From Phytophthora colocasiae (taxonomy: Eukaryota; Oomycota; Peronosporomycetes; Peronosporales; Peronosporaceae): a DNA stretch of 64,000 nt. The notes under the pieces are model-generated. The model saw nothing but the letters and a program-made list of their open reading frames with translations, did not search any database and was not told the DNA's origin. The DNA is taken from the NCBI GenBank assembly GCA_018806915.1, contig JAGKQI010000093.1, positions 1,054,001-1,118,000 of the forward strand, in the 5' to 3' direction. Both the position numbers and the translations under genes were made by a program. Position 1 is the stretch's first letter. Each line of letters starts with the position of its first letter. Positions 39,852 through 51,093 of this stretch are shown here, one piece after another.

Positions 39852-40873
39852 CGATTTAAATTCTAGAATTCTTTCATTCCAAAACGCAAACGGCGTCAGC
39901 AGCGACAGAGGACATTACGCGAACGGCGCGGCGGCTAGCGAGGACAGGAGTGATCGAGCGGCGCAGCCAGCCTAGGAATACTCGGTAAGTACCCATATAA
40001 ACATAATACAGCTATAAAATCTTTACGGTGTCGGGTGTTCCGCCTTGTGGGAGAACTGGTACCACATTGGGGCAACTGGGAGCTGGTGTGTACAAAATTA
40101 AGGGTGGGCTGGAGCCTGCGGAGGACTCTGACAGGTCCTCTGCGGGTCTTGAGGAGGGTTGCAGTGGGTGCCACGCCACGGCCATTCTGACCGAGACCCT
40201 CTCGAGCGCACAGACGCCGGGCAGTCCACTCCGAATCTACAATATTGCCCATTTAAGCAAGTAAGCCATCCCTGCGGGTACTTTGGTGAAAATTGAAATT
40301 TGGGTACTGTAGCTTTTGCGCCCAAATCCATGACCTTCCCATTTTTGGGATAAAAGGTTGCAGCTGGCCACCCTTCGCCGTTCCTGTCTCAGTTCTGCCT
40401 CTCTATTGCTCTTCGGAGCCCCGACCTGAGACGCCCATGTTCGCCCGCCAGCGGCATGGGAAGCCTCATACCAATCCGGGGTCCTGGGGTGGATCCATGT
40501 GGCGATAAAAGCCGGCTTGGCCGGGCCACCCACCTCAGCCTTGGGCCAGTGGTCGTGTGTGAGACCGGCACATGTTATGGAGACATTTCATGCTGCTTAC
40601 CGTGTCAGGGGCAGAACGGCATGCGCTGCATGTTCCCATTCACCTATCAAGAATTAGTTTACAGTTAAAATACAATTATTCAGTGTTAGACCGTTGTCTA
40701 ACGCTGCTTCCTTTGTGCTTTTTGCGAGGAAGTATGGCTCCGGTCAGGGTCGGCACGAAGCGGGATAGGTACGTAAAATTAATGTTTCGTGCTGTTGGAA
40801 GTCTTCTAACAGTCTACTGTGTAGAGACGACCGTCGAGGACAGCTGCAGCATCGTTTAGACGAAGCGGAGCGC
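39852..40873. other. Helitron unit C leader, includes dispersed repeat copy 2
   Basis: After the shared 5' end the sequence is unique up to the RepHel start. No gene supported. It holds the inverted partner (about 40390-40540) of the repeat at 11505-11650. A short frame from the first in-frame ATG near 40736 leads toward the RepHel coding but is not clearly part of it. Confidence 0.5.
40390..40540 (-). repeat. Dispersed repeat copy 2 (partner at 11505-11650)
   Basis: The reverse complement aligns with 11505-11650 (shared AAGCCGGCTTTTATCGC and GGCTCCGAAGAGC). It lies ~330 bp upstream of RepHel and antisense to it, as copy 1 is relative to the Helitron relic. Confidence 0.6.
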
Positions 40874-43800
40874 GTGAACGCAACTCCAGCAGAGGATGAA
40901 TCGCCTACTGCAAAGCGACGACGGAGCAACAGAAGGAAGCAGGCACGCAACCGTTTTTCGAGGGCTTCGCGAGAATTGGAACTACTCAGTCAGCAGGTAA
41001 ACAACGTTTCGGTTTCAGGCGACCCCATTGTAGCCCCTGTAGATGCACCGGTGGTTCCTCCGACAGGAACAACCATGGCCCCCACTACGAATCCATCCAG
41101 TGCTGCGGCGCTTAGGATGAGTGACGCAGAGAGAGCCAGGCTGCGGCGGGCAAACATGAGCTCTTCCCAACGCGAACGTACGCGGCAACGGGATGCCGAA
41201 CGCCAGCGGCAACGGAGAGCTCAACGAAGTGCTGAACAAATGGTAGCAGATCGCGAAAGAAACCGACTTGGACAGCAAAATCGACGTCAGACGGATGAGG
41301 AGCGTGCGGCAGAGCGTGAACTTGACAGGCAACGTCGCGCAAGTTCAAGGAGCACCAGACCCCAGAGGAGCGTGATGTTGAGCGGGAGAGCAACAGAGAG
41401 CGGCAATCGTTTGCTAGAGAGCAACAGGACGAGGAGCAGCGTGCGGCAGAGCGAGAACGGGACCGAGCGTCACGCCATTAGAAGGGCGTTACAAACGGAG
41501 GAAGAGCGCGAAGAGGAGCGCGAGCGTGTTCGAGAACGTCGACGTATCACTCGCCATCGAAAAGCACTTGCAAACCATGAAGATTTCCGCCCGTCGATGG
41601 TCACAGGTCAGATGTTGATGAAGACACCAGACGCCACCGGCTGCACTCCCACTACGGTGTGCGGTCACTGTAACGCGTGGAAGTGGCCTGGTGAAAGCGA
41701 GTCTGCCTGCTGTATCGAGGGAAAGTCAGACTACCACCTCTGGCCCCAGCTCCAGACGAACTTCTCCAGCTTTACGGAGACCCCAATTTTCGAAAGCAGA
41801 TACGGGCGTACAACCAGGCGTTTGCCTTTACGTCTATCGGTGCTTCAAACCCGACCACGGGTAGGTTTCAGAACGTCAACCAGGACAACAGCGTCGCGGG
41901 TGAACGTGGCGTATACTCTTACCGAATTCAAGGTGCTATGGGCCACTACATGGGTTCTTTGTTGCCATACATTGATCGTCGAACTGGCCAAAGGACTCAG
42001 CCCAAGTTTGCGCAGATATATATCGTCGATCCGGACATGGAGCGCCGAGCTGAGAGACGTATGGGGATTTTCGCAGACCTGGACCCTGTGGCTTTGTTAG
42101 ACATCGAGCGGGTGATGCAAAGGTACAACCCGTTCGCTCAGCAGTTTCTCACGTTTGGCGAAATGGTGCGTCAAAGCGATATGCAGCAGCCAATCGACTT
42201 GGTGTTCCGTCTGAGAAACAATCCTTCGAGACCTCGAACGGAAAATCTGCCGACGGTTTCTGAAGTGGCCGTCACTATGATTGAAGACGGCAACCTCGCA
42301 CAGCCTCGCGATCTCTTGGTATATACAAAAGACAGAAATCTCATGCGTCTCTGGGAAACAAACGCCAACTACGACCCCCTTCAGTACCCGCTACTTCTTC
42401 CGTATGGAGAACTGGGGTGGACGTATACGGATACGTACGAAGGTGATGTGGTGCGCAGGAACAAACGCGTTATGGCTCTACGTGAGCACGTCGCGTATCG
42501 ACTCTTCCAAAAGGACGATGACCGATCAGCTCTACATAAAGGGGGCCGCCTTTTCCAACAGTATTGTGTGGACCAGAGAGCCAAATGCGAGCAAGAAGAA
42601 CTTCGCTGGATAGCAACTCACCAGAAGGAGATCCGTGCTTACCAGTACAATGGACTGCGAGATGCGTACCTGAGCGAAGCTATGGAAGAGGCTAGGACTA
42701 TCCTGGGCGATGGCGAAGGACTTCTGGCGGAATATGATCGTGACACTAGAGCTGGCTCACCCCGACCGAGCCCGAAACAGGCACTTCCTCAATCAGGTTG
42801 GGAAGAAGATAATCTTACCGTCTTCTCACTCAGGGAGCCCGCGTCAGATGTACCAATCGTACCAAGACTCGATGGCAATCGTTAGGGAGTACGGCAAGCC
42901 AGATATCTTCGACACGATGACTTGCAATCCAAAGTGGGAAGAGATCCAAGAGCAGATTCGCGATCCTACCCAGAGCGCCCAAGACCGCCCAGACATCGTC
43001 GCGAGAGTATGGCAGCAAAAGCTGGCTGCTCATTTAAAAGACTTAGACGAGGGTGTGCTTGGGCGGGTTTCCGCTCGGATTTACGTGGTGGAGTTTCAAA
43101 AGCGTGGACTTCCTCATGCGCACATCATTGTCATCTTGGCGGACGAGGACAAGCCACGCACGAGGCAGATTATTGACAAGATTGTGTCGGCGGAAGTACC
43201 GGATCCTGACACCAACCCCGGCCTTTATGAAACGGTCATGACGAATATGATGCACGGGCCCTGTGGCGCGGCGAATCCATCGTGTGTCTGTATGAAGGAT
43301 GGCAAGTGTACAAAAGGCTACCCGAAACCGTTCGTGGAGACAACGCGGGTGAGCGAAGACGGTTTCCCGCAGTACAGGCGCCGACGACGATCGGAAGGAT
43401 TTTTTACATTCAATGGAAGACGGTACGACAATGCTACGCTGAATCAGTGGGTGGTGCCATACAACCCATACTTTTCATACAAGTACAACTGCCACATCAA
43501 CATTGAAATCTGCACAGCACTGTCAGTGGTGAAGTATCTCTACAAGTACGTGTACAAGGGATCCGACAGAGCTGTGATTACAGTGGAGACGGTGCAAGAC
43601 GAAGGTAATATCGACAGACGGGAACCCAACGAGATCATCCGATACTTAAGCGCGAGGTACATCTCTCCCATTGAGGCGTGTATGCGTCTCCTCGGGCACG
43701 TAGTGCAAGGGAAGTCCCATGCGGTTTTCCAGCTCACGGTACACCTCGAAGGTGAGCAGATGGTGGTATTCCGCGAGACCGAAGATCCGGAACGCGTCAT

Positions 43801-46022
43801 GGATCGTAGTGAGCGCACGAAGCTTACTGCCTTCTTCGACATATGTGCGAGTAGAGCGCCCGAAGACCAGGTAGCTAAGACAATTGTGTATCAGGATGTG
43901 CCGAAGTACTTTAGATGGGACAAACACAAGATATGGGTCCGCCGCAAAAAGTATCAAGCTGCACTAGGACGAATGATTCACGTGTCTCCGCGAGATGAGG
44001 AGAGGTTCTACTTACGCGTCTTGCTATGCCATCGCAAAGGACCTACTTCTTTCCAGGATATCCGGACTGTGGATAACGTCGTATGTGGATCGTATAAGGA
44101 TGCCGCGTTACGTCTAGGATATCTCGAGAATGATGGGGAGTGGGCAGCCTGTATGGAGGAAGCCGCGACGTTCCAGATGGCGTATCAACTGCGTCAGCTA
44201 TTTGCTACGCTGTTAGTATACTCTCAGGTTGGGCAGATGCGTCAGCTATGGGATAATTACTACGGAGCATTGTCTGAGGATTTCCACCGTCGATTCCGCG
44301 CCATGGAAGGCCAGGCGAGGGACGACGTGGTGATGTTTAACACGCTCAAGAGTCTGAACGAGTTGCTTCAAGTGAGTGGGAAAGCGGTACATGAGTTTGA
44401 CCTTCCACAACTTGCCGATTTCCCTGATCTGCTTCTTCGAGACGCACTCCAGACCAACAACAGTTTGATTGACCGCGAGACCATGGCGTATGACTATCAC
44501 ATGCTTCAAGAAATTGTGGAGCATGAGGATGGACTTAATGAAGGTCAACAAGCTATCTACGCGAAAGTCATGGCGGCTGTCGACGGATCTTCAGAAGGCA
44601 ACAAGTTATTTTTTCTGGATGGACCTGGTGGTACTGGAAAATCAACCTTGCTCAAGCACATCCTGGCAAAAGTTCGTTTGTCTGGGAAAATTGCCATTGC
44701 GGTAGCTTCGAGTGGAATTGCCGCACTTCTACTAATGGGTGGTCGCACTGCACATTCTACGTTTCGAATCCCGCTAAAGCTGAATGCGGAGTCTACGTGT
44801 GCGATCAATAAGAACTCCGCCCTGAAGGAACTTATCAAGATGGCCAGTTTAATTATCTGGGACGAAGCTCCGATGGCCCATCGTCACGCTTTTGAGGCTG
44901 TGGACCGTTCGCTACGGGATATCTTGGACCTCGATGAACCATTTGGCGGGAAAGTGGTCGTCCTTTCAGGAGATTTCAGACAAATTCTACCGGTGGTACT
45001 GCAGGGAACGCCTGCGGATACCATCGACGCGTGTCTAAAGTCTTCGGAGTTGTGGAGCAAATTCGAACAAGTTCATCTTACGGAGAACATGCGTGTGAGG
45101 TCGGCTGCGAATGAAACGACAGCGGAAGAACTGGCAGCATTCTCTGAGTTTCTCCTTCAAGTGGGCGAAGGAAGGCACCAAGTGAATGCTGGACTTGGAC
45201 CAGATTTCATCAAGATCCCGAACGACATGTTGATTGAGAGCGAACCGGAGGAAGAGCCGGAAGAAGAAGATGAAGAGGTTCGGCCTGGCACCACTCCCAG
45301 AGGCATGCGACGCATCATTGACGAGATGTATGCAGACATTAATAACCCTGAGATCGCCACGGATGAGTACTTTGCCAACCGAACGATATTGACGACTACG
45401 AACATGATCGTGCAGCGTATCAACGAAGCTGTTTCTCAGAAGCTGGAAGGTGACGCCCAGGAGTATTTGTCCAACGATTCAGTGGATAATGACGGTGACG
45501 CTGATTACTTTGAGCCTGAACTCCTGCATTCAGTGAATATGAACGGAATCCCGCCGCACAAACTAACTCTGAAGAAGGGTGCGCCGATCATGATGATGCG
45601 CAACCTGAATCCCAATCTTGGACTGTGCAACGGAACGCGCCTCCGTGTTGTGGAGCTGAAACCCCACGTGATCCATGCGACCATCATGACAGGGGAACGC
45701 CACGGCCAGCATGTGTTCATTCCGCGGATTGTGTTCCTCAGTGACGGGGACACGCGTGAGTTCCCCTTCCGTCTACGTCGTAAGCAGTTCCCAGTGCAAC
45801 CAGCGTTTGCGATGACAATCAACAAGGCCCAAGGACAAACGGTACAAAAATCTCGGACTATACTTGGCGACTCCTTGCTTCTCACACGGACAGCTGTACG
45901 TGGCGTTATCGAGAGTGACAGCGCGGTCGAGACTCAAGGTGATGATCGAGTATCCTGACCAGGTGGACGCCGATGGAGTGTACACACAGAATATTGTTTA
46001 CCGACAGATATTCGAGATGTAA
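40874..46022 (+). pseudogene. Helitron RepHel protein, nearly complete but frameshifted
   Basis: An Arg/Gln-rich N-terminus (TAKRRRSNRRKQARN, RQRDAERQRQRRAQR) leads into the Helitron N-terminal domain (42000-42700; GHYMGSLLPYID). The Rep nuclease has TCNPKWEEIQ, HUH in FQKRGLPHAHIIV (about 43095-43135) and YLYKYVYKGSDR with two tyrosines (43530-43570). The Pif1-type helicase has Walker A DGPGGTGKST (44617-44646), Walker B LIIWDEAP, GDFRQILPV, and MTINKAQGQTVQ near 45812. Reading shifts occur near 41340/41478 (compensating), 41722 (true frame GKVRLPPLAPAP), 42720-42830, and 45880, after which QLYVALSRVTARSRL leads to the genuine stop TAA at 46020-46022. All catalytic motifs are intact, so the lesions are small indels only. 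The protein nicks DNA and drives rolling-circle transposition. Confidence 0.9.
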
Positions 46023-46226
46023 GCAAGAGGAAGAAGGAGATCACTGCATTTTTCATAACAACAAATACATGTTCACTGTGCATATGAAACACTGTGTATG
46101 TTTTGTCCCCTCCGAGCGAAGCGAGGGCAGGGGCTACAGAGTAGTAGGGCGAGCTGGAACAGCGAGCACTACGGGTTGGGACCTAACACATACACACCGC
46201 CCGCAAAGCGGGCGGCACTCGGCTAG

Positions 46227-46532
46227 TCTCTACCCTCTAGGCTAGTGCGGCGTCTGTCTGTCCGTCTGTCTGTCCGTGTGTCCGTCCGCGCTGCGTTTTT
46301 TTGCTGCCGAGCGAAGGCGGCTACAAAGCACTTTTCAGCTAATTTTGCTTTTTATTTACTTTTTACTTTTTTACTTTTATACTTTTTGTGAAGCGAAGGT
46401 TCCTCGGCCAACCGGCGCGCGCCGAAGGTGTGGCGCCGATGGTGAGTAGTGGGGCGAACTGGAACAGTGAGCCCCACGGGTTTCAACCAAACACATACAA
46501 ACCGCCCGCAAAAGCGGGCGGCACTCGGCTAG
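46227..46532 (+). mobile_element. Helitron array unit D (306 bp)
   Basis: Starts TCTCTACCCTCTAGGCTAG directly after unit C's CTAG, has a truncated middle and one 3' module (from about 46384), and ends with the hairpin and CTAG at 46532. No coding capacity. Confidence 0.82.
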
Positions 46533-47278
46533 TCTCAACACAGTAGGCTAGTCCCGTGTCTGTGTGTCTGTGTGTCTGTGTGTCCGTTGTGTGTGTGTTC
46601 AACGTCGTAGCGCATAAACCTGCGTAGCTACCTGTCTCTCCATTTTGTATATGTACGTATTCTATACTGTATTTTCCCATGGTGTAGCCTATCCCTACGT
46701 TCTAGACTGCTCTCAGGAATGCCAAAATTACAAATATAGCCCACTAATGATAACCCTCTCCATGGCCTCTGATTGGTCCGCACACCCGGCCACAAAACTT
46801 TCATTGGACAAAATTAAGCTAAGTACGATAAAAATGCTTTGATAAGTACGAGCTGCCCCGCATTACAGACCGGTGATTGGCTAAAATGCATCCTACCGAG
46901 CGAAGCGAAGGTACCTCGGCCAACCGGCGCGCGCCGAAGGCGTGGCGCCGATGGTGAGTAGTGGGGCGAACTGGAACAGTGAGCCCCACGGGTTTTAACC
47001 AAACACATACAAACCGCCCGCAAAAGCGGGCGGCACTCGGCTAAAATTGCTTCGATAAGTACGAAATAGTAGCTGCGAGCTCGCGAGCTCGCAGCCCCCA
47101 CTGGTGATTGGCTAAAATACATCCTACCGAGCGAAGCGAAGGTAGCACCTCGGCCAACTGGCGCGCGCCGAAGGTGTGGCGCCGATGGAGAGTAGTGGGG
47201 CGAACTGGAACAGTGAGCCCCACGGGTTTCAACCAAACACATACAAACCGCCCGCAAAAGCGGGCGGCACTCGGCTAG
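46533..47278 (+). mobile_element. Helitron array unit E (746 bp)
   Basis: Starts TCTCAACACAGTAGGCTAG directly after unit D, with the same 5' block as B and C (interrupted by a GT microsatellite). It contains two 3' modules (starts 46891 and 47122, period 231) with a palindromic linker 47072-47095, and ends in the hairpin and CTAG at 47278. The next base is T of Harbinger sequence, so this is the right end of the array. Confidence 0.85.
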
Positions 47279-47347
47279 TCATTTAACTACCTCAATGAGG
47301 TAGTTAAGTGAAAAGTCATCGAGTTAAAGAGCTCCCCCCCCCACCCC

Positions 47348-47830
47348 ATGGACAGCAGGAAGGCTGCCGCACTAGGTGTGTGCGCTGCGTCTTCAGCAGC
47401 AGCCACCGCAGCACTCCTAGTCACCTCCATAGCCCCCAAAAGGAATGTTTTCACTATCACTCGGCTCGACTTTGAGAAGCTTCTGGAAAATGCAGCAGGA
47501 GAAAAGTGGTTTCCGGCTAACATCCGCTGCAGCAAATCGAGTTTTTTGGCGCTGGTGTCGTTGCTGTAGTCTAGAGGATTCGAGTTTGGGAATGTTGCTG
47601 TACGAGAGCACAGCTATGCTAAACGTGTTGCAGCAGTGTTGTATTTTCTAGCCTCCCCTGGAAGCTGTCGATGAAATGACGGAGTTTTTGCTTGGTATGC
47701 TGAACGAAATAGTGTGCCTGCCTAATTCTCTCGAGGAATGGCGAAGGGTTGAAGTCGAGTTTAGAGGTCTTCCTTTCTTCTTGCGCTGTTTAGATCCATG
47801 CCTCGTCGGGAAGTTTTGGGAGGAAATATA
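47348..47830 (+). pseudogene. PIF/Harbinger transposase relic
   Basis: ATG 47348, then FPANIRCSKSSFLALVSLL; TAG at 47567; the same frame continues FEFGNVAVREHSYAKRVAAV and LYFLASPG. After a deletion and frame change come EFLLGMLNEIVCLPNSLEEW and RRVEVEFRGLPFF. These correspond to the Harbinger transposase order: F-x-L-V segment, ...RVA..L..LA..G, then I.LP...EEW..V...F....GFP. The HTH region between and the catalytic Asp-containing segment after it are missing or destroyed. Located inside the Harbinger TIRs, right of the Helitron array. Confidence 0.7.
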
Positions 47831-48186
47831 GTATCCGGCGCTGCTGCGCAGCCCTGCTCCACGACAACAGCTTGAGGGTTCACCTGGAGCGTCGATCCTA
47901 CTTCAACATGCGGTGTTTTAGTCAAGTCAAATTCGTCCTGGGACAGCGCAAACTCGTGGTATGATTGAGCCAGCCATGGTGAGCCACATGCACTTAAGCC
48001 CTCATCGGAAGCAACAGCCGAGTCTCTGCAATTCCATCGGCCTGGAAGCTTGAGTCGGAGTCCTCTCTGTCACTGCTCATATTGCGTTTTGACGCACATT
48101 TGAAAACACTTGCGTGCTATCGACGCAACTTGGTCAGGTTAAGTGTTGACGAAACAAAGACGAAATTCATCAGCTTCAAAGTTATC
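47831..48186. other. Harbinger internal sequence, no gene seen
   Basis: Decayed interior between transposase remnants and right TIR; nothing else recognised. Confidence 0.4.
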
Positions 48187-48226
48187 ACTTAACTTAACTC
48201 GACGGATAACCGTGGCAAAGACGCTC
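48187..48226 (-). repeat. Harbinger right terminal inverted repeat
   Basis: 40 bp perfect inverse of 38187-38226, followed by TAA. Confidence 0.9.
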
Positions 48227-48429
48227 TAAAACCAAGGTCGTCCCGAGGACGAAGAAGCTCGGAAATTTCCAAATGAGATTTAACGAAATAGTTGAATTAG
48301 ACGAAGAGAACAGATAGCTAGCAAAGGAACTGCACAACACTGCCCGGTCATCCGTGGGAAACAAGCTGTACAAACGTAATTCCAGACAGGTTTAGTTTCC
48401 ATCACGTTCGTTTAACATATTAGTCGGTA
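48227..48429. other. Short intergenic stretch
   Basis: Nothing recognised between the Harbinger end and the Rab relic. Confidence 0.4.
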
Positions 48430-48970
48430 GTGATTGTATTAGGGTATAGCGGCGTTGGCAAGACAACTTTACTGCATCGAATGACCAGCTCAACCACTCC
48501 AACCAACGGTACCCGCAAGGATTATTTGTCCAGAATCGCGATCGTGGGGATGCATGCAGCACCGGTGAAGGTTCAGTTGTGGGATACTGCAGGTCAAGAG
48601 AAATTCGGCAGATCGGCTACCGAGCTCCTTTTTCTGCCAAGCTGATGCGACACTAGTTGTCTACAACGCCACGGACCGGATCAGCTTCATGGGTGTACTA
48701 CATGTACAATGGGTGTTGCAACTCCAATCTCACCGACTGAAGCTTCTACCTTTTCCCTCGTCCTAAGTTCGACAAGTTGGAGAAGAAGAAGGACGTGCAG
48801 TTGCTAAACCCATAGCAGCTTCTCACTTTTCTCCAAGAGATGGTACCAACATTCAGACTTGTTTTGATACGGTCGCTACTACGCTGATTCACGCAAGTTG
48901 CAAAGACATCGGACAAGCGAACAACGTGGCGAAAACAACGGATCTGTTCACGCGTTTCTTCGCACAATAA
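48430..48970 (+). pseudogene. Rab-family small GTPase relic
   Basis: Begins in frame without ATG at VIVLGYSGVGKTTLLHRM (P-loop GxxxxGKT), then VKVQLWDTAGQEKF (G3 motif). A frameshift near 48635 leads to QADATLVVYNATDRISF (the Rab ADA.I.VYD.T...SF block). The middle (NKxD region) is degraded. The end matches the SAK region in altered form, FSPRDGTNIQTCFDTVATTL, with a stop at 48970. No start codon, and the switch I effector threonine is not evident. Probably a retrocopy or duplicated fragment. Confidence 0.75.
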
Positions 48971-49331
48971 CATTACACTAGAGATCATATGAATCAGCAG
49001 ACAAAACCAATTGTATTTGCGAGCTACTACCACTTGAAAAGACATGTGCAGAAGAAGAAATTAGTTGATTAACAGTTATCGGACTTCTCGTTTTGCTAAC
49101 TAAGATTCAAGATATCAAACCTGGAAATGACCATTATCACAGAAAAAATTTCACTCCATGGAACCCAAAGAGATCGCCACATCTCTTCTAACGCTGGACA
49201 CGATAAAAGCAGTGTTCAACGGTCTCAATTGCTGTGCATGACTCTCGAAGGCATTGCTGGACAGTAGGGTTAATCGTTTTCAAGAAATATAACCTCGAGC
49301 TAAGTATGAGATCTCCAAAACCTCCGAAGCA
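48971..49331. other. Intergenic, nothing recognised
   Basis: AT-moderate sequence between the Rab relic and the LINE relic without supported genes. Confidence 0.4.
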
Positions 49332-51093
49332 TCACATAATGTACAACCGGGAGAAGACAGCGTCGCAGCGATACATATTCTGATAATGCTTGTGAATCAG
49401 GGCTTGAGGGCATCCAAGCTCTTTCAGCGGGTGAGGGTTCACCGACGTAGTCGGGCAGAGCACATCGATCAAATCATCTCGCTTTAAGTAAGGAAAGAAA
49501 CGCGTTCCTTTGCCAGACTCAACGCCAAAAACCGGTGTAAAAGTTCCTCGAGTAGAGGCTCGTATCTCTCCAACCGTTGGGTGAGGCAGCACTCGATCAA
49601 ATATCTGGGATATGTGGCGATACAGCGCGAATATGTCCGCCTGAGGCATTGTTGGTTGTAGACCATCATGAATCTCACAAAAGAATTCAAAAGCCCTCGG
49701 CCACATGAAGCCGTCACTTAGGAAATCTGCCAGGCATAACTTTTTCATAGCTGAGATCCCTCGGCATAGATGTCTGAACTTGATATTTCCTTCGCCCAAT
49801 GGAGTTGGCGGTAGACCTTGCGTGTGTAAAACCTGAAAATGAATTGAAGTATTCCACCATATTCGGGAATATAGAGTTCGTTGGATAACGTTTGCTCGTG
49901 TAAGCTGTAGGAGATGCGATCCGGCCATTTTACTCGTTTTCAGTCCAGGAGAACTTTCCGCCACCAGAGCGGTAGCAACGCTTGTGTCTCCATCCTGATG
50001 GTTTTGGCGGATTCTGAAGCAAAAAGTCCCTAGTCCATCTTCGCGAGTAACTTCCACAACGACGTTGTAATAGTGCAGCAATTGGTCGGTACCATACGTC
50101 TTCACACTCATCTGTGTGATTACTTAGCACTTGGATAAGCTGCTGGAGAAGCGTCTTCTTGCTGCTGAGTGGCAAGGCCTTTTCTTGACAATAATTATTC
50201 CACCAGGTCCTGAACCCACGCGGTTGTATAGGATGTACCAAGTCACTGCACTGCCACCGATTAAGAAAGCGTATCGGAATATTCACCGTCGTCGTAAAAT
50301 ACCAAAGTAAGGATAATCACAGCCTGCACAATGAGACGCCGTCCCATGAGCGTCCGAGCTCTTCCTTTCCATAAGCGAAGCCGAGTCATTAGTTTTTCGT
50401 CCAGTTTTGTGTAGGTATGTCCAAGTTTCCAAACGGAATACCAAGGTATTTGACTGATTCCCCCTTCTTGAGCGACCGAAGACCGGAGCTGTTTTGTGCT
50501 TATTCAGGCTCATGATCACGCTTTTGGCTGGATTGAGCATTGCACCCGAACCATCACAGTAAATATCAACCAGCCTACGCCGGGTTGTGCAGTACCTTGG
50601 TAAATGCTTCGACGTCTTCATTCGTGTAGTTCAAGTAACCAGCGATGCGCAGTCCCAGCAGCTTCCTGCGTAAATCGTTGTCCACGGATGCTTAGTGCCA
50701 GGATAGGAACTCCGATGCCATCATCGCGAGTCGACGGTCCGAATGCATACCAGCTTCTGCACAAAATTCTCTCCAGTTTTTCCTTCCTGTGTTTCACTGC
50801 GTGAAGTATTCGTGAATGGGACTCCCGTATAGTAAAGAGGCACAATAAACACTGGACAGACGTAGTTCAGACACTACGCCATATTGATACGATTTCGGTA
50901 CTGCTGTCCGTGCGTCAAAACCAGTGATCGACCCACACCGTACACCACGCAATATCAAGGAACTTGCGTGGTGTCGTATCGAAATATTGATACGTAGCTG
51001 ACCCAGAGAGCTACTACCACTTGAAAAGAAATGAATAAGGAAAACAATTTGCTGCACTTCCACGATTCCTCGACTGGTACACACGAATACCAC
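49332..51093 (-). pseudogene. Non-LTR (L1/Tx1-type) reverse transcriptase relic
   Basis: Reads right to left through several frames. 51093-50794 has SLILRGVRCG and LLYGSPIHEYF. Around 50640 comes YLNYTNEDVEAFTKVLHN, where the YxDD box would be, altered. 50560-50440 has GSGAMLNPAKSVIMSL, then LKKGESVKYLGIPFGNLD, a hallmark block just after the LINE RT active site. 50286-49930 has IPIRFLNRWQCSD and FRTWWNNYC, and 50111-49332 continues a C-terminal region (PRAFEFFCEIHDGLQP). Multiple frameshifts and stops; no endonuclease domain seen. An ancient, inactive copy. Confidence 0.6.

Larger units (their letters stand above)
39626..46226 (+). mobile_element. Helitron array unit C (6.6 kb, RepHel-bearing)
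   Basis: Begins TCTCTGCCCTCTAGGCTAG at 39626 immediately after unit B and ends with hairpin 46197-46215 (CCGCCCGC-AAA-GCGGGCGG), 11 nt, then CTAG at 46226. Carries the Rep/helicase gene (40874-46022). The 5' 225 bp match units B and E, and the 3' ~130 bp match all other units, so B, D and E are likely non-autonomous derivatives of this family. Confidence 0.88.
38187..48226. mobile_element. PIF/Harbinger-type element with 40 bp TIRs, filled by Helitrons
   Basis: The 40 bp end 38187-38226 (GAGCGTCTTTGCCACGGTTA...) is perfectly inverted at 48187-48226. Both are flanked by TAA (38184-38186 and 48227-48229), the 3 bp target duplication of PIF/Harbinger elements. Inside, outside the Helitron block (38282-47278), about 1 kb remains, including transposase remnants at 47348-47830. 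The order of events is therefore Harbinger insertion next to the dioxygenase gene, internal decay, then Helitron colonisation. Confidence 0.85.
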
